Numbered from the stretch's first letter, positions 31,703 through 43,921 are shown. The stretch: 64,000 nt of DNA from Notamacropus eugenii (GCF_028372415.1 NC_092875.1:352552225-352616224), one strand, 5' to 3'. Program-made: numbers and translations. The notes: generated by a model not told the origin, from the letters alone.

Positions 31703-33055
31703 TTAATCCTACATCTTGTTGTTCACATAACCCACCAAATCCAAAGCTTATTGTAAGCTCTTATAGTTATAGGAGTTTCTTTGTGGAATTGCAAGTACCT
31801 AACCACAGTTAGGTAATAATTAGAGCTCATTTCTACAGAGAGCAATATAGTTTGTATGTCAATTTTCTCACAACAATCTCACAAGATGGATGGTATACGT
31901 ATTATCATCTCCATTGAAAAGATGAGGAAAGTCAAAGTGAGAGAAGGGATTTGGCTGGTTCCAGGTATTGCTTCCAATAAGTGTAAGGGAAAAATGCTCC
32001 AAGCCTTTTCCTGCATTCCTGGCCATATGTACATAATAAAGACAGGAAGGTGGTTATGCCGTGGGAAGATAATGGCCTTGCTTCCTGGGTTTAGTTTTGT
32101 CTCTCTGGCTTCCTCTCCAGCCTCCACTCCCCCTCCAACTCATTTTCATGGTAGAATAGAAGAGATTTCTGAATTGAGCAACTGAGTGATCTCAAACCCC
32201 ATGCCTCAATGTTTTATTGGAAGGGTGGTCATTAGAATAGACGCTGATTAATTATAATCTAGGCATTAGAGACAAAGAGAGAGGGAAAAGAAATGCTTGC
32301 CCTAAATTATAGTGAAGTCAGTGACAAAGACCCAAGCCCTAGGTCAGGAAGCTTAGTTGAAAAGAAAAATTTAAGCCTAAAACACTAGCTATTTAGATAG
32401 GGGCTTATCTGTTCTATATTCAAAAGAACCTGGCATCTGGGCCAAATAATTTCCTCGGATATGGAGTCTGTTCTAGCCAAGACTCTTGAAAGAATAGAGA
32501 GGTTTCTCCTTAAGGAAAAAGTAAAGTAAGCAAATTCACCCTCTCCCCTAGCCCAGAAAAGATTTTTGCTGGTCAGTGTCTGAGGGCTGCTACTTTTCTG
32601 ATCAGGATATAAAACAGGAAAGCAAACAAACAGACAAACAAAATACCCATGGCACAGCCTCCTCTTCTCATAAAGAAGAGGAAACACTTATAGTCAAGCA
32701 CTTCAGCTAAAGTGAGAGGCTAGAGGAAGGGAGCAGCTCTAGCACCAAGTGTTTAATGGGGCTGAACCTGGCAGCAGGCCAGTGGAGAACAACACGTCCA
32801 GCAAAGCAATGTTGTTTAGAGACAGGTCCATCTTAGCATCACATGGCAGAAACTTCACACCCACGAGAGTAGTCTCTGGTGGAGATGGCATACCCAGAGA
32901 CCTGCGTTTGGGGTAAACAAATATCCATCTAATGATGAGATTCAAATAGAGTGGTCAGTGAGAAGCCCATTATCTCAAGGACCACTTAAAGGCACTTTTG
33001 GAGACAATGAGATTCAAGTAGGCTGGTCAAAAAATATGAAACTAACTAGGGGCCC
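31703..33055. other. Unassigned non-coding sequence
   Basis: No recognised repeat. Open frames of 60-110 codons on both strands, including 32739-32945 minus, show no domain I know. The right side borders a candidate LTR, so part of this could be undetected retroviral sequence. Confidence 0.4.
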
Positions 33056-33058
33056 CGT

Positions 33059-33412
33059 TGTCTGCCCTGGCCTGAAGAATGAAATAATGAGGTGCCTCTA
33101 AACTATCCCTGCCCCCTTGCCTACTTGCCCCTGATTACCTCATTTTGCTGCCAAAGGCAGGTTTTCCTCTATAAGAATTCCCAGCCTCTCCTGGTTAGGG
33201 GGCATCTCCCTTTGGTGAAAGGCATCTCCCTGAAGGGCTTTGTCCCTTAAGGGGCTGCTACCCCGACCCCTCTTAGCTGAGGTCTCCCTTAAGCTGCCCT
33301 TAAGTGGCAGAGGAACCTGCTTGGTATGTTGTGTTACTCAGAATAAATACCTTTACTTGATTTGGAGACAGCTTGAGTGAATACTTTTGAGATGACCTTG
33401 CTCCCCAACATT
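33059..33412 (+). mobile_element. Candidate solo LTR (about 350 bp)
   Basis: Starts tgtctgcc and ends cccaaca. It contains a TATA-like tataag at 33170-33175 and AATAAA at 33342-33347, in LTR order and spacing. GC-richer than its surroundings. The text after the end (ttttggagtgcc) is vaguely like a primer-binding region, but no retroviral gene follows. Exact ends and duplication are unproven. Confidence 0.55.
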
Positions 33413-33614
33413 TTGGAGTGCCAATGAACCTCAACACTAACACAATATACATAGCAGAGACCAGTGGGGAATAGGACCAGTCGAAGAAGTACAATGATAT
33501 TAGTAGAAGACCTTGGTGGTTCTGGGGTATGATTGAATAATCCGTGTGTGCTCTCTATATGTATACCTGTCTATTTATGCACCCCGACCATATATACTCC
33601 CTATTTGTAGTTCC

Positions 33615-33875
33615 CTCTAAAATAGGTGGCACAATGGATATAGCACTGGCCCTGGAGTCAGGAAGACCTGAGTTCAAATCCAGCTTCAGATATTTACTAG
33701 TTGTGTGGGCAATTCATTTAACCTTTGTTTGCCTCAACTATAAAATGAGATAATAAAAGCATCTACCTTCCAGGGTTGTTGTGAAGATCCAATGAGATAT
33801 CTGTAAATTGCTTAGCTCTGTGCCTAGCACAAAATAGGTGTTATGTGAATGTTAATTATAATTATTAGTTATTAA
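33615..33875 (+). mobile_element. MIR/CORE-type SINE, full length
   Basis: Head 'aggtggcacaatggatatag', 'agacctgagttcaaatccag', middle 'ctataaaatgagataataaa', tail 'ccagggttgttgtgaagatc' and 'gtgcctagcacaaaatagg'. Confidence 0.85.
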
Positions 33876-34034
33876 CTATATACTCTCTCTTACTACTGAT
33901 GTTGAATTTATAGGAGAGTATCCCCCAAATTTATGGGTAAAACATTTTATTGTTATTTTTCCTGATGTGCTATTTCAGAAAATACCCCTTTGCTTTTATC
34001 TAATTATATCCTGTAGCTGACTATCAATCAATGA

Positions 34035-34295
34035 ATAGCTATGTAGAACAATGGATAAAACAATGTATCTGGGGTCAAGAAGATCTGAGTCCAAATCTGG
34101 ATGCATTCACTTATTGGTTGTGTGACCTTGGGCAAGTCACTTAACCTGCCTCAACCTGTTTCCTCATCTGTAAAATATGGATGATAATAATGGTATCTAT
34201 CTCCCAGGATTGTTGTGAGGATAAAATGAGAAGATATTTGTAAAGCATTCTGCAAAACTTAAAGAACTATGTAAAATTTGTTTTAAAAAAATGTT
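34035..34295 (+). mobile_element. MIR/CORE-type SINE, full length
   Basis: Same architecture as the preceding copy, with 'gtgtgaccttgggcaagtca', 'cctcatctgtaaaatatgg' and 'gattgttgtgaggataaaat'. The two lie 160 bp apart in one orientation. Confidence 0.85.
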
Positions 34296-34441
34296 TTTAA
34301 AAAAGCTATATAAAATAAGCTAAGTAAAAATTGAGATAAGCCTTACCCTGAAGGAGTTTCTCTCTTAATGTTTAATCAGAGGGGACTCATGAGCTATGGT
34401 TTTGAGTGGATGCAGACCCACAGAGTAACTGTAATCTAGAG

Positions 34442-34543
34442 CAGGAATAGGGAACCTGCATCCTAGAGGCTACAGGTGACCCTCTAGGTCCTCAAATGTA
34501 GCCCTTTGACTGAATTCTTGAGGCCAAAGATTCCCCACCTCCA
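34442..34543. mobile_element. hAT MITE, internally deleted (102 bp)
   Basis: Ends caggaatagggaacctg and gattccccacctcca are diverged terminal inverted repeats of the family also at 40.4 and 50.7 kb. Flanks atctagag (34434-34441) and atttaggg (34544-34551) match at 6 of 8 positions, as for an aged 8-bp hAT duplication. Non-coding. Confidence 0.72.
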
Positions 34544-34551
34544 ATTTAGGG

Positions 34552-36058
34552 TATATCTGAAAAACCCACTCTCCAAGTAGTGAGATACTCCTTAAGGGCT
34601 ATATGTTCCAAAAAGAAAAGTGAAACAGTCCTAATCCTGAAGTCCTTTGTTTTTATTATCTGCTACACCTACATGTCTCTACAGCCATAAAGGGAATATG
34701 AATCAAACAAGACACAAAAAGTCAAAGGTTAATTTTGTCATATTCATTAACAGCTTTGTAATTCAAAAATCCCCATTGGTCCTTGCAGAAACTTCAGAGG
34801 AATAAATATTCAGTAATGGTATTTTCTCTTTAATCATGATGCCACCCAGTAATGATGCTACTGACTTATCACTTTTAATATTTATTGCTTTTTCTCACAT
34901 TTCTCTTTGGAGGTTCTTTGTAACACCCGAAACACCCAAACTTCTATGAACCTCCAAGAAAGTCTGGCAACCCAGCCAGGCTTGAAAGCTCTAGCAGATA
35001 TTCTCAAGGAAAACCCAGAGGGCTTTGCTCGGTGCTTTCTGACAGGAAATAAAAAAGCAGCCTCTTTCTCCACTACCTCCCTCTCCCCCAACCCCCCAGC
35101 ATTCCTGTGAGAAGCATCAGACACACTTCTGGGCAATCATGAAGCAGCAATAGTCCAGGAGAGGAAAGATGGTAAAGACATTTAGAGTCACCTTTTAAAA
35201 GAACTAAAAATAGACTCTTACAGAAAGTAATTGATGATGAGTGACAGTGATCAAATGAATGGCTGCTGATCTAATAGAATACAGGATGGGGAGATTTAAA
35301 AGGCCCATTGGTTCTCACAGAAGGGCAGTGATTACTCTGCATCCCCGCTATTAACAGGTGGCAATAAGAAACACATGATGGTGCTCAGTACTCTTCAGTT
35401 ACCAAGTTGTCAGCTCCATTTTTCCCTCTTGCCCTCTATTCCCAACTTCATGAAAAAGTGGGAAAGAGATGTGATTAAAAGTGGTTCCCAGGGGGAATCA
35501 TTTGACTATTTCAGGTCTAAACTTTGACCTATTGTAAAGGGTTTATATGAGGAAAGGATAATACTCGGAGTTTCTTTCTACATTTTCATTTCAGGGAATT
35601 GGCTTTATGCTGAAAATTAAAAGCCACTAGAAACTCTTCAGTTCTCCCGTTTTTGCTCTCTCATGTGTGTGACAATTTCCTTGACAAATTGAGAAATAAA
35701 AATAGTAACTTTGTTCCTTAGAGGCTAAGGTATATGAGGTTTTGAAGGGTGAGGGAATCAGAGGAAGCCATGGTAAACATTTTTCAAAAAACTCTTTAAA
35801 AGCGAACCAAAAAAGAGAAATATAAGAAGACTTTATATATATATATAAAATATTGATGACCATATTTTTAGAGAAATATTTTATTTGTAGCCCTACCAAT
35901 CAGGATCCTTCTCCCAACACCCATAGAAATAACAGGGTATTCTTTATTAGCTATAAAGTCATATTCTGACAGAATACTTACCTGTAGTAACAGAAACCAT
36001 AAATTCCAAATAATAGATAGAACCCTATAGGGAAGTTCTCAAATTGCCTCTGGGTTCT
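34552..36058. other. Unassigned non-coding sequence
   Basis: No recognised repeat apart from a short (TA)n near 35837-35848. A 67-codon plus-strand frame at 34907-35110 and its opposite-strand frame show no known domain. Confidence 0.42.
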
Positions 36059-36109
36059 GTGTGTGAGTGTGTGTGTGTGTGTGTGTGTTGTGTGTGTGTG
36101 TGTATGTGT
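36059..36109. repeat. (GT)n microsatellite
   Basis: GT/TG repeat with a few interruptions. Confidence 0.94.
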
Positions 36110-37212
36110 TAAACACTTTTTCACAACTCACATTTTACTCATATTAAATCAAACTTCTCCTAAAAGGATAGTTAGATAAGAACAACATTCTATTAATACT
36201 CCTAGTAAATGTAGATATCTGCAGGAGAGTGAGAAGTGGATATTTATGACTTGTGTTCCAGAAATTATAATGAATTGTTTAGTATTGTTTTACTATTAGT
36301 AATTTTACAAAAGTTTTGCTACAGTACCACTGATGTTCAACTGAATCCTTGGGACATAATAATACAGAAATAAGGGAATGGTCTAAGCAAAACTGTGAGG
36401 TAGCTGAAGTTTGTCCTTGCAGCATCTTACAAATGTCCTTCCCCTCTCCAAGGTGTCCCACCCTCCCTCACCTTAGGATCAGAAGTAAACTAAAAGTAAA
36501 GGAAAAGAACATGGCAGAGCTCCCTATTCTCATGAGGAAGAGGTAGCTATTCCTAGAAAATCTTAACTAGAATCAAGACCTTGAGCTAAAAGGATCTAAT
36601 ATTCCTTTGAATTTATGGCCTTCTGTCTTGAAATCATAGGATGAGTAAACATCCATAGGCTTCACTGAATATCCTTTTATTTCCACAGGAAATTTTTGTA
36701 TATTGCATCTACTCACATTGGTTTGACTGGTTTGAATATGGGTAAATCCAAACAATATTTTTTAGGTATCTATGTGATCTCAGATCTTTAAATATGACAA
36801 CAGCTTGATGTCTTATCATGACATGAAGTCAATTCTGGATTGTCAAGGGCTATACCAGGGAAATATAAACTCTGCCAGGTCCTACCAACTGGGAAAGGCT
36901 TTGAACATAGGCCAGGCAATGATTTATGACTGTCCCCTAAGGAACTGCTCAAAGGAGACTGATTATGCTTGAGAGAACTGGCCATTATGTATTTTTATTT
37001 TTCGGTCCTAGAAACTCTTAAAGACAGTCTACTTGAGGTTTCCAACTATATTCACAGAGAGAGTCCCCACACCTACAATATGAAATAAAAGATTTTGAAA
37101 TGTCGAAACAAGAAAGATAACAAGTTGTTATCTTTAACAGGTTGTTTTGGAATCATGTGGTAATAATTAAAGGTTCACTAAATAAATTTAAATTTTTAGA
37201 TAACTTAATATT
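36110..37212. other. Unassigned non-coding sequence
   Basis: About 1.1 kb with no recognised repeat or gene. Confidence 0.4.
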
Positions 37213-37400
37213 TTTTGCCCATTCAAGTCCTCATCTTTTCTCACTCCTAATCAGTCTCCCTCCTTCCAGTCATTATCATTCTTCATTTGCCACCTAGCTT
37301 TCAAAATAATCTTCCTAAGCCAAATGTACATCAGAGAACGCAACTCCTTTGCTCAGAAACGTTAAATGGCTCCAAATCGCCCCCCACCCTTGGCATTATG
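37213..37400 (+). mobile_element. L2 LINE fragment
   Basis: 'ctaatcagtctccctccttc', 'aataatcttcctaagccaaa', 'ctcctttgctcagaaacg' and 'aaatggctccaaatcgcccc' follow the L2 3' region in order. The following portion of L2 is missing. Confidence 0.62.
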
Positions 37401-37980
37401 TGGGTAAAGAAAATAAGAAAAAAAACAGCAGGAAATTTTAAGGTAGACAAACATGGAAGAGTCCCAAAGGGGAAAAAGAGATTTTTAGAAAATATATCAT
37501 TGTTTTCTTATTTTAAGGTTATACATTTTTCCTTTTATCCAAAGGAGAATAATTTGTATCTGATGGGCATATGATTCTAGTCCTCTTTTTGTTGGAGGTT
37601 GCTATTAGATTTATAATAAAATGATTTTGTAAGAAAGAAACTAAGGCAGGTAGAGTGGGATGAAAACTGAATTTTCACATTATTGTTATTCAGAACTGAT
37701 CCCATTCTTTTTACACAAAAGAAAAGTTAAAATAATTTAAATGGTAGACCCTGGTAAGACTTGTTACGTTGGGACTGAAACAGGCACAAAAGAATATTTA
37801 TGGGGTTCCTTAAATACACTTTGAAAAAAATCAACTACCTGTGTACTCACACGAAAAGGATTGAAAATCTCATTAAGTCTACTTTTATTCAACTCTGTAT
37901 TTAGTGCATCAAACTTGCATAATTCTGAGCCTCCTAGAATCACAGCAGTTTTCACAGATATATAAATGTAGACTTAGAAT
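37401..37980. other. Unassigned non-coding sequence
   Basis: AT-rich, with no recognised feature. Confidence 0.38.
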
Positions 37981-37984
37981 TTGC

Positions 37985-38042
37985 AACATATATATACACA
38001 TATATATAATTTGCAACACATACATTTATGTATATATATATG

Positions 38043-38131
<89 letters not shown>
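37985..38131. repeat. TA-rich microsatellite with 70-bp pure AT tract
   Basis: Mixed TA/CA units lead into an uninterrupted alternating AT tract at 38062-38131. Open frames across it are artefacts of the repeat. Confidence 0.95.
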
Positions 38132-38134
<3 letters not shown>

Positions 38135-38685
38135 CATATAGTTTTTAACAAGAAAGTAGCTTTATATTCCTAAGGGGAATAAATAAACAAACCTGTAAAA
38201 GCCCCAGTAAGCACTAAATAAAAAATGGATTTAGAAGGAGTCATTGTTCCAAAAACATTTTAGTCATAGTCCATTACTGAGATTTTAAATAGTAATGAGC
38301 ATGGACACTGAATTAACTCACATTTCACTCACTGTCTGGCACCAACTCATTAAGCATACAAAGATCATACTCAGAATTCTGAAGACAATTTCAGTACGTG
38401 TCAGTTAGGAAAATGGTTCCTTAAGGACTGTTCTTTTTAAAGCTTGGGCATTTATAATTTACCATTGGGTAGGGGGCAAACTGTGCTCTTGTGCAAGACA
38501 CTTTAAATTCAGAATTCCACAGAAAAGTCTTGTTTTCTCTCAGGAGATATATCCTCATTGTACCAAACACCTTTCCTTTTAGGGATCTGGCAGTCAGGAA
38601 GATACCGTTTCTTCCCTTCCTTATTTCTCTTACAGGTAATACAGCCAAATGGACTACGTCATCACAGTTTAAATTTACTCCCTCT
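38132..38685. other. Unassigned non-coding sequence
   Basis: No certain repeat. Text around 38490-38680 may be diverged L2, but the match is weak. Confidence 0.38.
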
Positions 38686-39090
38686 TTACGTCTGTCCATC
38701 TCAGAAAATACCCACCTTCCTACAAAGCAAAGCACAGGAGCCACCTCCTGAGAACTTTCCTGATTAAACAATAAATCAATATTTATTCAATGCTTATTGC
38801 ATGATAGGCACTTTGATATAGACTGGGGATACAAAAAGAGACAAGACCCAGTTCTTGTCCTCAAGGAGCTTACCATCAAATGACCTTCAAGTTAGTATTC
38901 TCTCCCCCTTGAAATTACTTTGTGTAATTTCATATATACTTTGCATTCTCATCTGTGTCCATTCACTCAACAGAACAAAAGCCACTTGAGGGCAAGAACT
39001 GTTTTAATTCTGTCTTTGTACCTCCTAGCACAGAGCTTGGTGCATTGTAGGTGCTTAGTAATGTTTATTGGATTGTTTGTTATTGAAGTA
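38686..39090 (+). mobile_element. L2 LINE 3' end, split by a dispersed repeat
   Basis: Left part contains 'ggagccacctcctgagaact' and 'ttcctgatt'. The L2 resumes at about 38885 with 'attctctcccccttgaaatt', then 'cttgagggcaagaactg', 'cctcctagcacagagcttgg' and 'taggtgcttagtaatgttta'. The interruption at about 38763-38882 is copy E of the dispersed repeat. Confidence 0.7.
38763..38882 (+). repeat. Ancient dispersed repeat, copy E, within L2
   Basis: 'caatatttattcaatgcttattg' region shortened here to its start, then 'gactggggatacaaaaagag' and 'tcctcaaggagcttaccatc'. Only the first 120 bp of the family. Confidence 0.6.
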
Positions 39091-39369
39091 AACCAGTTGT
39101 TTGTTATTAAAAGTTAAGCTTTATAAATTCAAATTAATATTTTCCATCAGAAAATAAATTCTATGTTTCTTTTCGTAAAGCATAAGTTTTAATTTCTTGT
39201 ATTTCCTTCATTGGTTACAATGTGTTATTTAGCTAGAATTGTAGATGCAAACACTGGAATTATTTCCACAAAAGCAATGGAACTGGATATGACCAAGAAA
39301 TATAATTTTTTCTGATGCCCCATGTTTTTTTTAAATCCTATATTTGAAGACATAAAACCAGGATTTGCC

Positions 39370-39500
39370 ACACTTTGTGTGAAATTAGAAAAGTTATTTG
39401 ACCTCTTAGAGCCTGTTGCTTCATCTGTGAAATGGGAATAATGATAATATTGTTACTATTTATAGTTTTATTGTGAGTTTCAAATTAGATAGTGGGTATA
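39370..39500 (+). mobile_element. MIR-type SINE, partial
   Basis: 'ttatttgacctcttagagcc', 'cttcatctgtgaaatgggaa' and 'attgtgagtttcaaattaga' match the 3' half of the MIR family. Confidence 0.58.
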
Positions 39501-39749
39501 TGGAGTTTTATAAGCCCTGAAGTGCTTGTGAACTGCCAGAAGTTTTCAGTAATACCTACTTTCTCCATGTATGTGTATCTATGTTCTATGGTCTCATTGA
39601 ATTGGGTACCCCTGCTAGTTATGCAGCTCACAACCCATCCATGTAGAATAGCAATTTATATATGTCTACCCATCTTGTGTGATTTGTGTTAAAGAATTCC
39701 CACAAATCCTCCAACATGGATTAACCCAAAATACTAGGAGGTGACTTAC

Positions 39750-40050
39750 AGGATACTGGTACATTTGACAGTAATAAGAAAGAAAGGAAGAAGGAAAGCT
39801 TTGGGAGTGGAAATAAATAGTTTATTTTGGGATATGTTGACTGGAAGATATGAACAGAATATCCAGTAAGAGATGTCCAATAGGCAGTTGAAGATATAGG
39901 ATCAAAAGTCAGGAGAGAGGTGAAGACTGCATAAATAGATCTGAGAATCACCTTCACAGAGATGATAACTGAATCCATGGGAGCTGGTAAGATTACCAAG
40001 AAAAATAGTATAGAGGAAAAAGAAAAGAGTGCCCAAGCACAGGCAAAGAG
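39750..40050 (+). repeat. Ancient dispersed repeat, copy F (3' part)
   Basis: Contains a later part of the family: 'ggatatgttgactggaaga', 'ccaataggcagttgaagat', 'aaaagtcaggagagaggtga', 'tccatgggagctggtaag' and 'gtatagaggaaaaag'. It does not overlap copies A-E, so it shows the family is over 1 kb long. Confidence 0.55.
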
Positions 40051-40385
40051 GAAGCAAAATTATTTCTTTTTGCTTATATGTTGATTTACTTAGAAAAGCC
40101 TAAAGAATCAACTAGAAATTAACTGAAACAGCCAAGTTGCTAGACATAAAATAAATCCACAGAAATTATCAATAATCCTCTATATAGCTTTCAAAATTCA
40201 ATAGAAGAGCTAAAAAATGTAGATTTCCTTCACAGTAACTATAGAAGATATAAAATATTTGGTAGACTACTAATAAACATCCAGGAACTAGATGAATCCA
40301 GTTACAAAGTAGTCTTTTCAAAAATAAAGACAGACAGACCTAAGTAACTGTAGAAATATTAATTGCTTCTGGTAGACCAAGAGTC

Positions 40386-40547
40386 CAGGGGTGGGGAACC
40401 TGAAACCTTGAGGTTAAATGTGGCCTTGGGTGTGGTCTCTGAACTGAGTTTCAGTTTTCCAGAACAATCCTTTTACTAAGGGCATTTGTTCTGTGAAGTT
40501 TGGATTCAGTCAAAGAGCTGCACTTGAAGACCTAGAGGGCTACAATT
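40386..40547. mobile_element. hAT MITE, right end lost at HAL1 junction
   Basis: Left end caggggtggggaacctg is a well-preserved terminal repeat. The interior is palindromic in the family ('ccttttactaagggcatttg', 'tgaagtttggattcagtcaa', 'agacctagagggctac'). The right terminal repeat is absent because the HAL1 sequence starts at about 40548. Confidence 0.8.
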
Positions 40548-41509
40548 AATTTATAGTTTTCAACATTCACTTCCACAAGATTTTGTCCAAATTTTCCCCC
40601 CCATCTCTCCCCTCCATCTACCCCAAGACTGCCTGCATTCTGATTATCCTTTCCTCCAATATGCCCTCTTTTCTATCACACCCCTACCTTGTTTTATCCC
40701 CTCCCGCTCTATTGTCTTATTGGGCAAGATAGATTTCTATACCCCATTGCCTGTATGTCTTATTTACCAGTTGCATATAAAAACAATTTTTAACATTCAT
40801 TTTAAAAACTTTGAATTCTAACTTCTCACCCTTCTTTCCCTCCACCCCCCCCCATTGAGAAGGCAAGCAATTTGCTATAGATTATACATGTGTAGTCTTA
40901 CAAAACATTTCCATAACAGTTATATTATGAAAGACTAATGATATTTTCCCTCCATCTTATCCTGACCCCCATTTATTCTATCTTCTCTTTGACCCTGTCA
41001 CTCTTCAAAATTGTTTACTTCTAATTACCTCCTCCTTCCATTTGCCTTCTTTTCTATCATTCTCCCAGGCCTGACCCCACCTCCACTTACCTCCTTCCCC
41101 CTATTTTCCTATAGTGTAAAATAGATTTTCATACCAAATTGAGTTATTGTATTATTCCCTCTTTAAGTCAAATCCAATGAAAGTAAGGTTCACTCTTTTC
41201 CTCTCACCTCTCCCCCTTTTCCCCTCCCTTGAAAAAGTTTTTTCTTGCCTTTATTTTGTGAGATAATTTATCCCATTCTATTCTCTCTTCTTCTCCCAAT
41301 ATATTCCTCTCTCATCCCTTAATTTTATTTTTTAGTTATCATCCCTTCCTATTTAACTCACCCTGTACCCTCTGTCTATAGATATAATCCCTCTAACTAC
41401 CCTAATACTGAGAAAAGTCTCAAGAGTTACAAATATTATCTTTCCATGTAGAAATGTAAACAGTTTAACTTTAGTAAGTCCTTAGGATTTCTCTTTCCTG
41501 TTTACCTTT

Positions 41510-42430
41510 TCATGCTTCTCTTGATTGTTGTATCTGAAAGCCAAATTTTCTATTCAGCTCTGGTCTTTTCATCAAGAATGTTTGAAAGTTCTCTATTTCA
41601 CTGAGTGACCATTTTATCTCCTGAAGTATTATACTCAGTATTGCTGGGTAAATGATTCTTGGTGTTAATCCTAGTTTCTTTGACCTCTGGAATATCATAT
41701 TCCAAGTCCTCTGATCTCTTAATGCATAAGCTGATAGATCATGTGTTATCCTGATTGTGTTTCCACAATACTCAAATTGTTTCTTTCTAGCAGTTTGCAA
41801 TATTTTCTCCTTGACCTGGAAACTCTGGATTTTGACTACAATATTCCTAGGAGTTTTCCTTTGGGGAGTTCTATCAGGAGGCAATTGGTGGATTCTTTCA
41901 ATATATATTTTACCCTCTGGTTATAGAACATCAGGGCAGTTTTCCCTGATAATTTCTTGAAAGATAAAGTCTAGACTCTTTTTTTGATCATGGCTTTCAG
42001 GTAGTCCAACAATTTTTTAATTGTCTCTCCTGGATCTATTTTTCCAGGTCAGTTGTTTTTCCAATGAAATATTTCACACTGTCTGCTATTGTTTCATTCC
42101 TTTGGTTTTGTTTTATAATTTCTTGATTTTTAATAAAGTCATTAGCTTCCATCTGCTCCATTCTAATCTTTAAGGAATTATTTTCTTCAGTGAGCTTTTG
42201 GACCTCCTTTTCCATTTGGCCAATTCTTCTTTTTAGGGCATTCTCCTCATTTGTGTAATAGATCTCTTTTGCCATTTTGTTTAGTCTATTTTGAAGGTTT
42301 ATTTTCTTCAGCAATTTTTGGGTCCCCTTTAGCAAGCAATTGATGCTTTTTCCATGATTTTCTTGCATCGTTCTCATTTCTTTTCCCAGTTTTTGCTCCA
42401 CTTCTCTTACTTGATTTTCAAAATCCTTTT
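41510..42430 (-). pseudogene. HAL1 ORF1, coiled coil and RNA-binding region
   Basis: 42430-42036 reads as a coiled coil (EQKLGKEMRTMQENHGK, RIGQMEKEVQKLTEENNSL). 41884-41510 reads as the C-terminal domain of L1 ORF1p (TPRNIVVKIQSFQVKEKILQ, ARKKQFEYCGNTIRI, LGLTPRIIYPA) and ends at a TGA at 41510-41512, the same stop used by copy 1. The first five codons are 1.2 kb away beyond the L1 insertion. The open frame that crosses into L1 at 42431-42596 is a chance fusion. Several indels. Confidence 0.85.
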
Positions 42431-43271
42431 TGATATGACCAAACAAGAGAGAGAAAACATTAAACAGTACAAAATGGATAATTTTGATTAAATTGAAAAG
42501 GTTTTTCACAAACAAACTCAATGCAACCAAGATTAGGTGGGAAGGAGAAAACTGAGAAAGATTTTTTTCAACTAGTTTCTGTGACAAAGGGCTCATTTTT
42601 AAAATATATAGAGAACTGAGTCAAATATACAAGAATACAAGTCATTCCCCAATTGAAAAATGGTCAAAGGATATGAACAGAAAGCTTTCAGAGGAAGAAA
42701 TTAAAGTATCTATAGTCATATGAAAAAATGCTCTAAATCACTATTGATTAGAGAGATGCAAATCAAACAATTCTGAGGTACCACACCATATCTATCAGAT
42801 TGGCTAAAATGACAAAACAGGAAGATGATAAATGTTGGAGAAGATGTGGGAGAGTTGGAACACTAATTCATTGTTGGTGGAGCTGTGAGTTGTGAGCAAT
42901 TTGGAGCTATACTCAAAGGGCTATAAAAATGTGCATAGCCTTTGACCTAGCAATATCACTTCTAGGACTATATCCCAAAGAGATCATGAAAATGGGAAAG
43001 GGTCCCACATGTACAAAAATATTTATAGCAGCTCTCTTTGTGGTAGCCAAAAACTGGAAATCAAGGGGATGCCCATTAGTTGGGGAATGGCTGAAGAAGT
43101 TGTGGTATATGAATGTAATGGAATTCTGTTGGTGCTATAAGAAATGATGAACAGGAAAACTTCAGAGAGACTTGGAAGGAATTATATGAACTGATGTTGA
43201 GTGAAAGGAGCAGAACCAGGAGAACTTTGTACACAGTAACAACCACAGTGTGTGAGGAATTTTTCTGGTAG
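42431..43271 (+). pseudogene. LINE-1 ORF2 C-terminal fragment
   Basis: The best frame (42929-43147) gives SLLGLYPKEIMKMGKGPTC and FVVAKNWKSRGCPLVGEW. Upstream the frame has stops soon after KMDNFD. Downstream a frameshift near 43135 precedes the FREAW/L..ELMLSER region, and the family stop is at about 43269-43271. Non-functional. Confidence 0.86.
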
Positions 43272-43648
43272 ACTTCACTGTTCATAGCAATGCAAGGACC
43301 TAAAACATTCCCAATGGACACTTCAGGAAAAATGCCTTTTACATCCATAGACAGAACTATGGAATTGGATCACAGAATGAAGCAGAATACTTTCTCCTGT
43401 GTTATGTTTTGTTTTGTTTTTCTCACTGTTTCTCCCATTCATTTAAATTCTTTTATGCAACATGACCAATGTGAAAATGTGTTTAATAAGAATATATGTA
43501 TAGAACCCATATAAGATTGCACACCATCTCAGGGAGGGAGGGAAAAAAACCTAAGACTTATGGAAATGATTGTAAAAAACTGAAAACAAATAAATTAATA
43601 ACAATTTTAAAAAAGGAAAAACAAATATTAAAAAAAACCCAAAATTAG
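42431..43648 (+). mobile_element. Younger LINE-1 inserted in HAL1 ORF1, 9-bp duplication
   Basis: The direct repeat aatcctttt is at 42422-42430 and 43649-43657. The insert is in the opposite orientation to HAL1 and holds the ORF2 C-terminal part, a 3' UTR with the gagggagggag block, and an A-rich tail ending 'aaaaaaaacccaaaattag'. It is truncated at its 5' side, at ORF2 text equivalent to TKQ.REN..... KMDNFD of the 24.5 kb copy. Confidence 0.93.
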
Positions 43649-43898
43649 AATCCTTTTCAAGCTCTTCCATAGCCTGAGACCAATTCATATTTTTATTGGA
43701 GGCTTTGGATGTAGGAGCTTTGACTTTGTGGTCTCCTGGTTGTATGTTTTAATCTTCCTTGTCACCAAAGTAAGATTCTATAGTCTGATTTTTTTTTCCT
43801 GTTTTTGCTCATTTCCCCAGTAAATTATTTGATTTTTGAGCTTTGTCAAGGTAGTTTTCTGCTTCCAGTGGGGGTGGGGTATGCACTGTCAACTACTG

Positions 43899-43921
43899 CC
43901 CCCCCCCCCCCCCCCCCCCCC
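43899..43921. repeat. Poly-C run (23 nt)
   Basis: Homopolymer within the antisense HAL1 5' UTR (poly-G on the sense strand). Copy 1 has no such run at the equivalent place, so it arose by expansion. The length may not be reliable in an assembly. Confidence 0.9.

Noticed and set aside
32739..32945. 68-codon minus-strand frame
   Set aside because: No recognised domain or repeat family. Too short to support on its own.
34907..35110. 67-codon frame with LQESLATQPGLKALADILK, exon-like composition
   Set aside because: Reads as plausible protein, but I recognise no family. Splice sites and conservation cannot be judged here, and the opposite strand is also open over the same span.
42036..42596. 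186-codon minus-strand frame that looks like a single coiled-coil protein
   Set aside because: It joins antisense L1 text (42431-42596) to the HAL1 ORF1 body across the insertion junction. The fusion is accidental and its start is inside the inserted L1.
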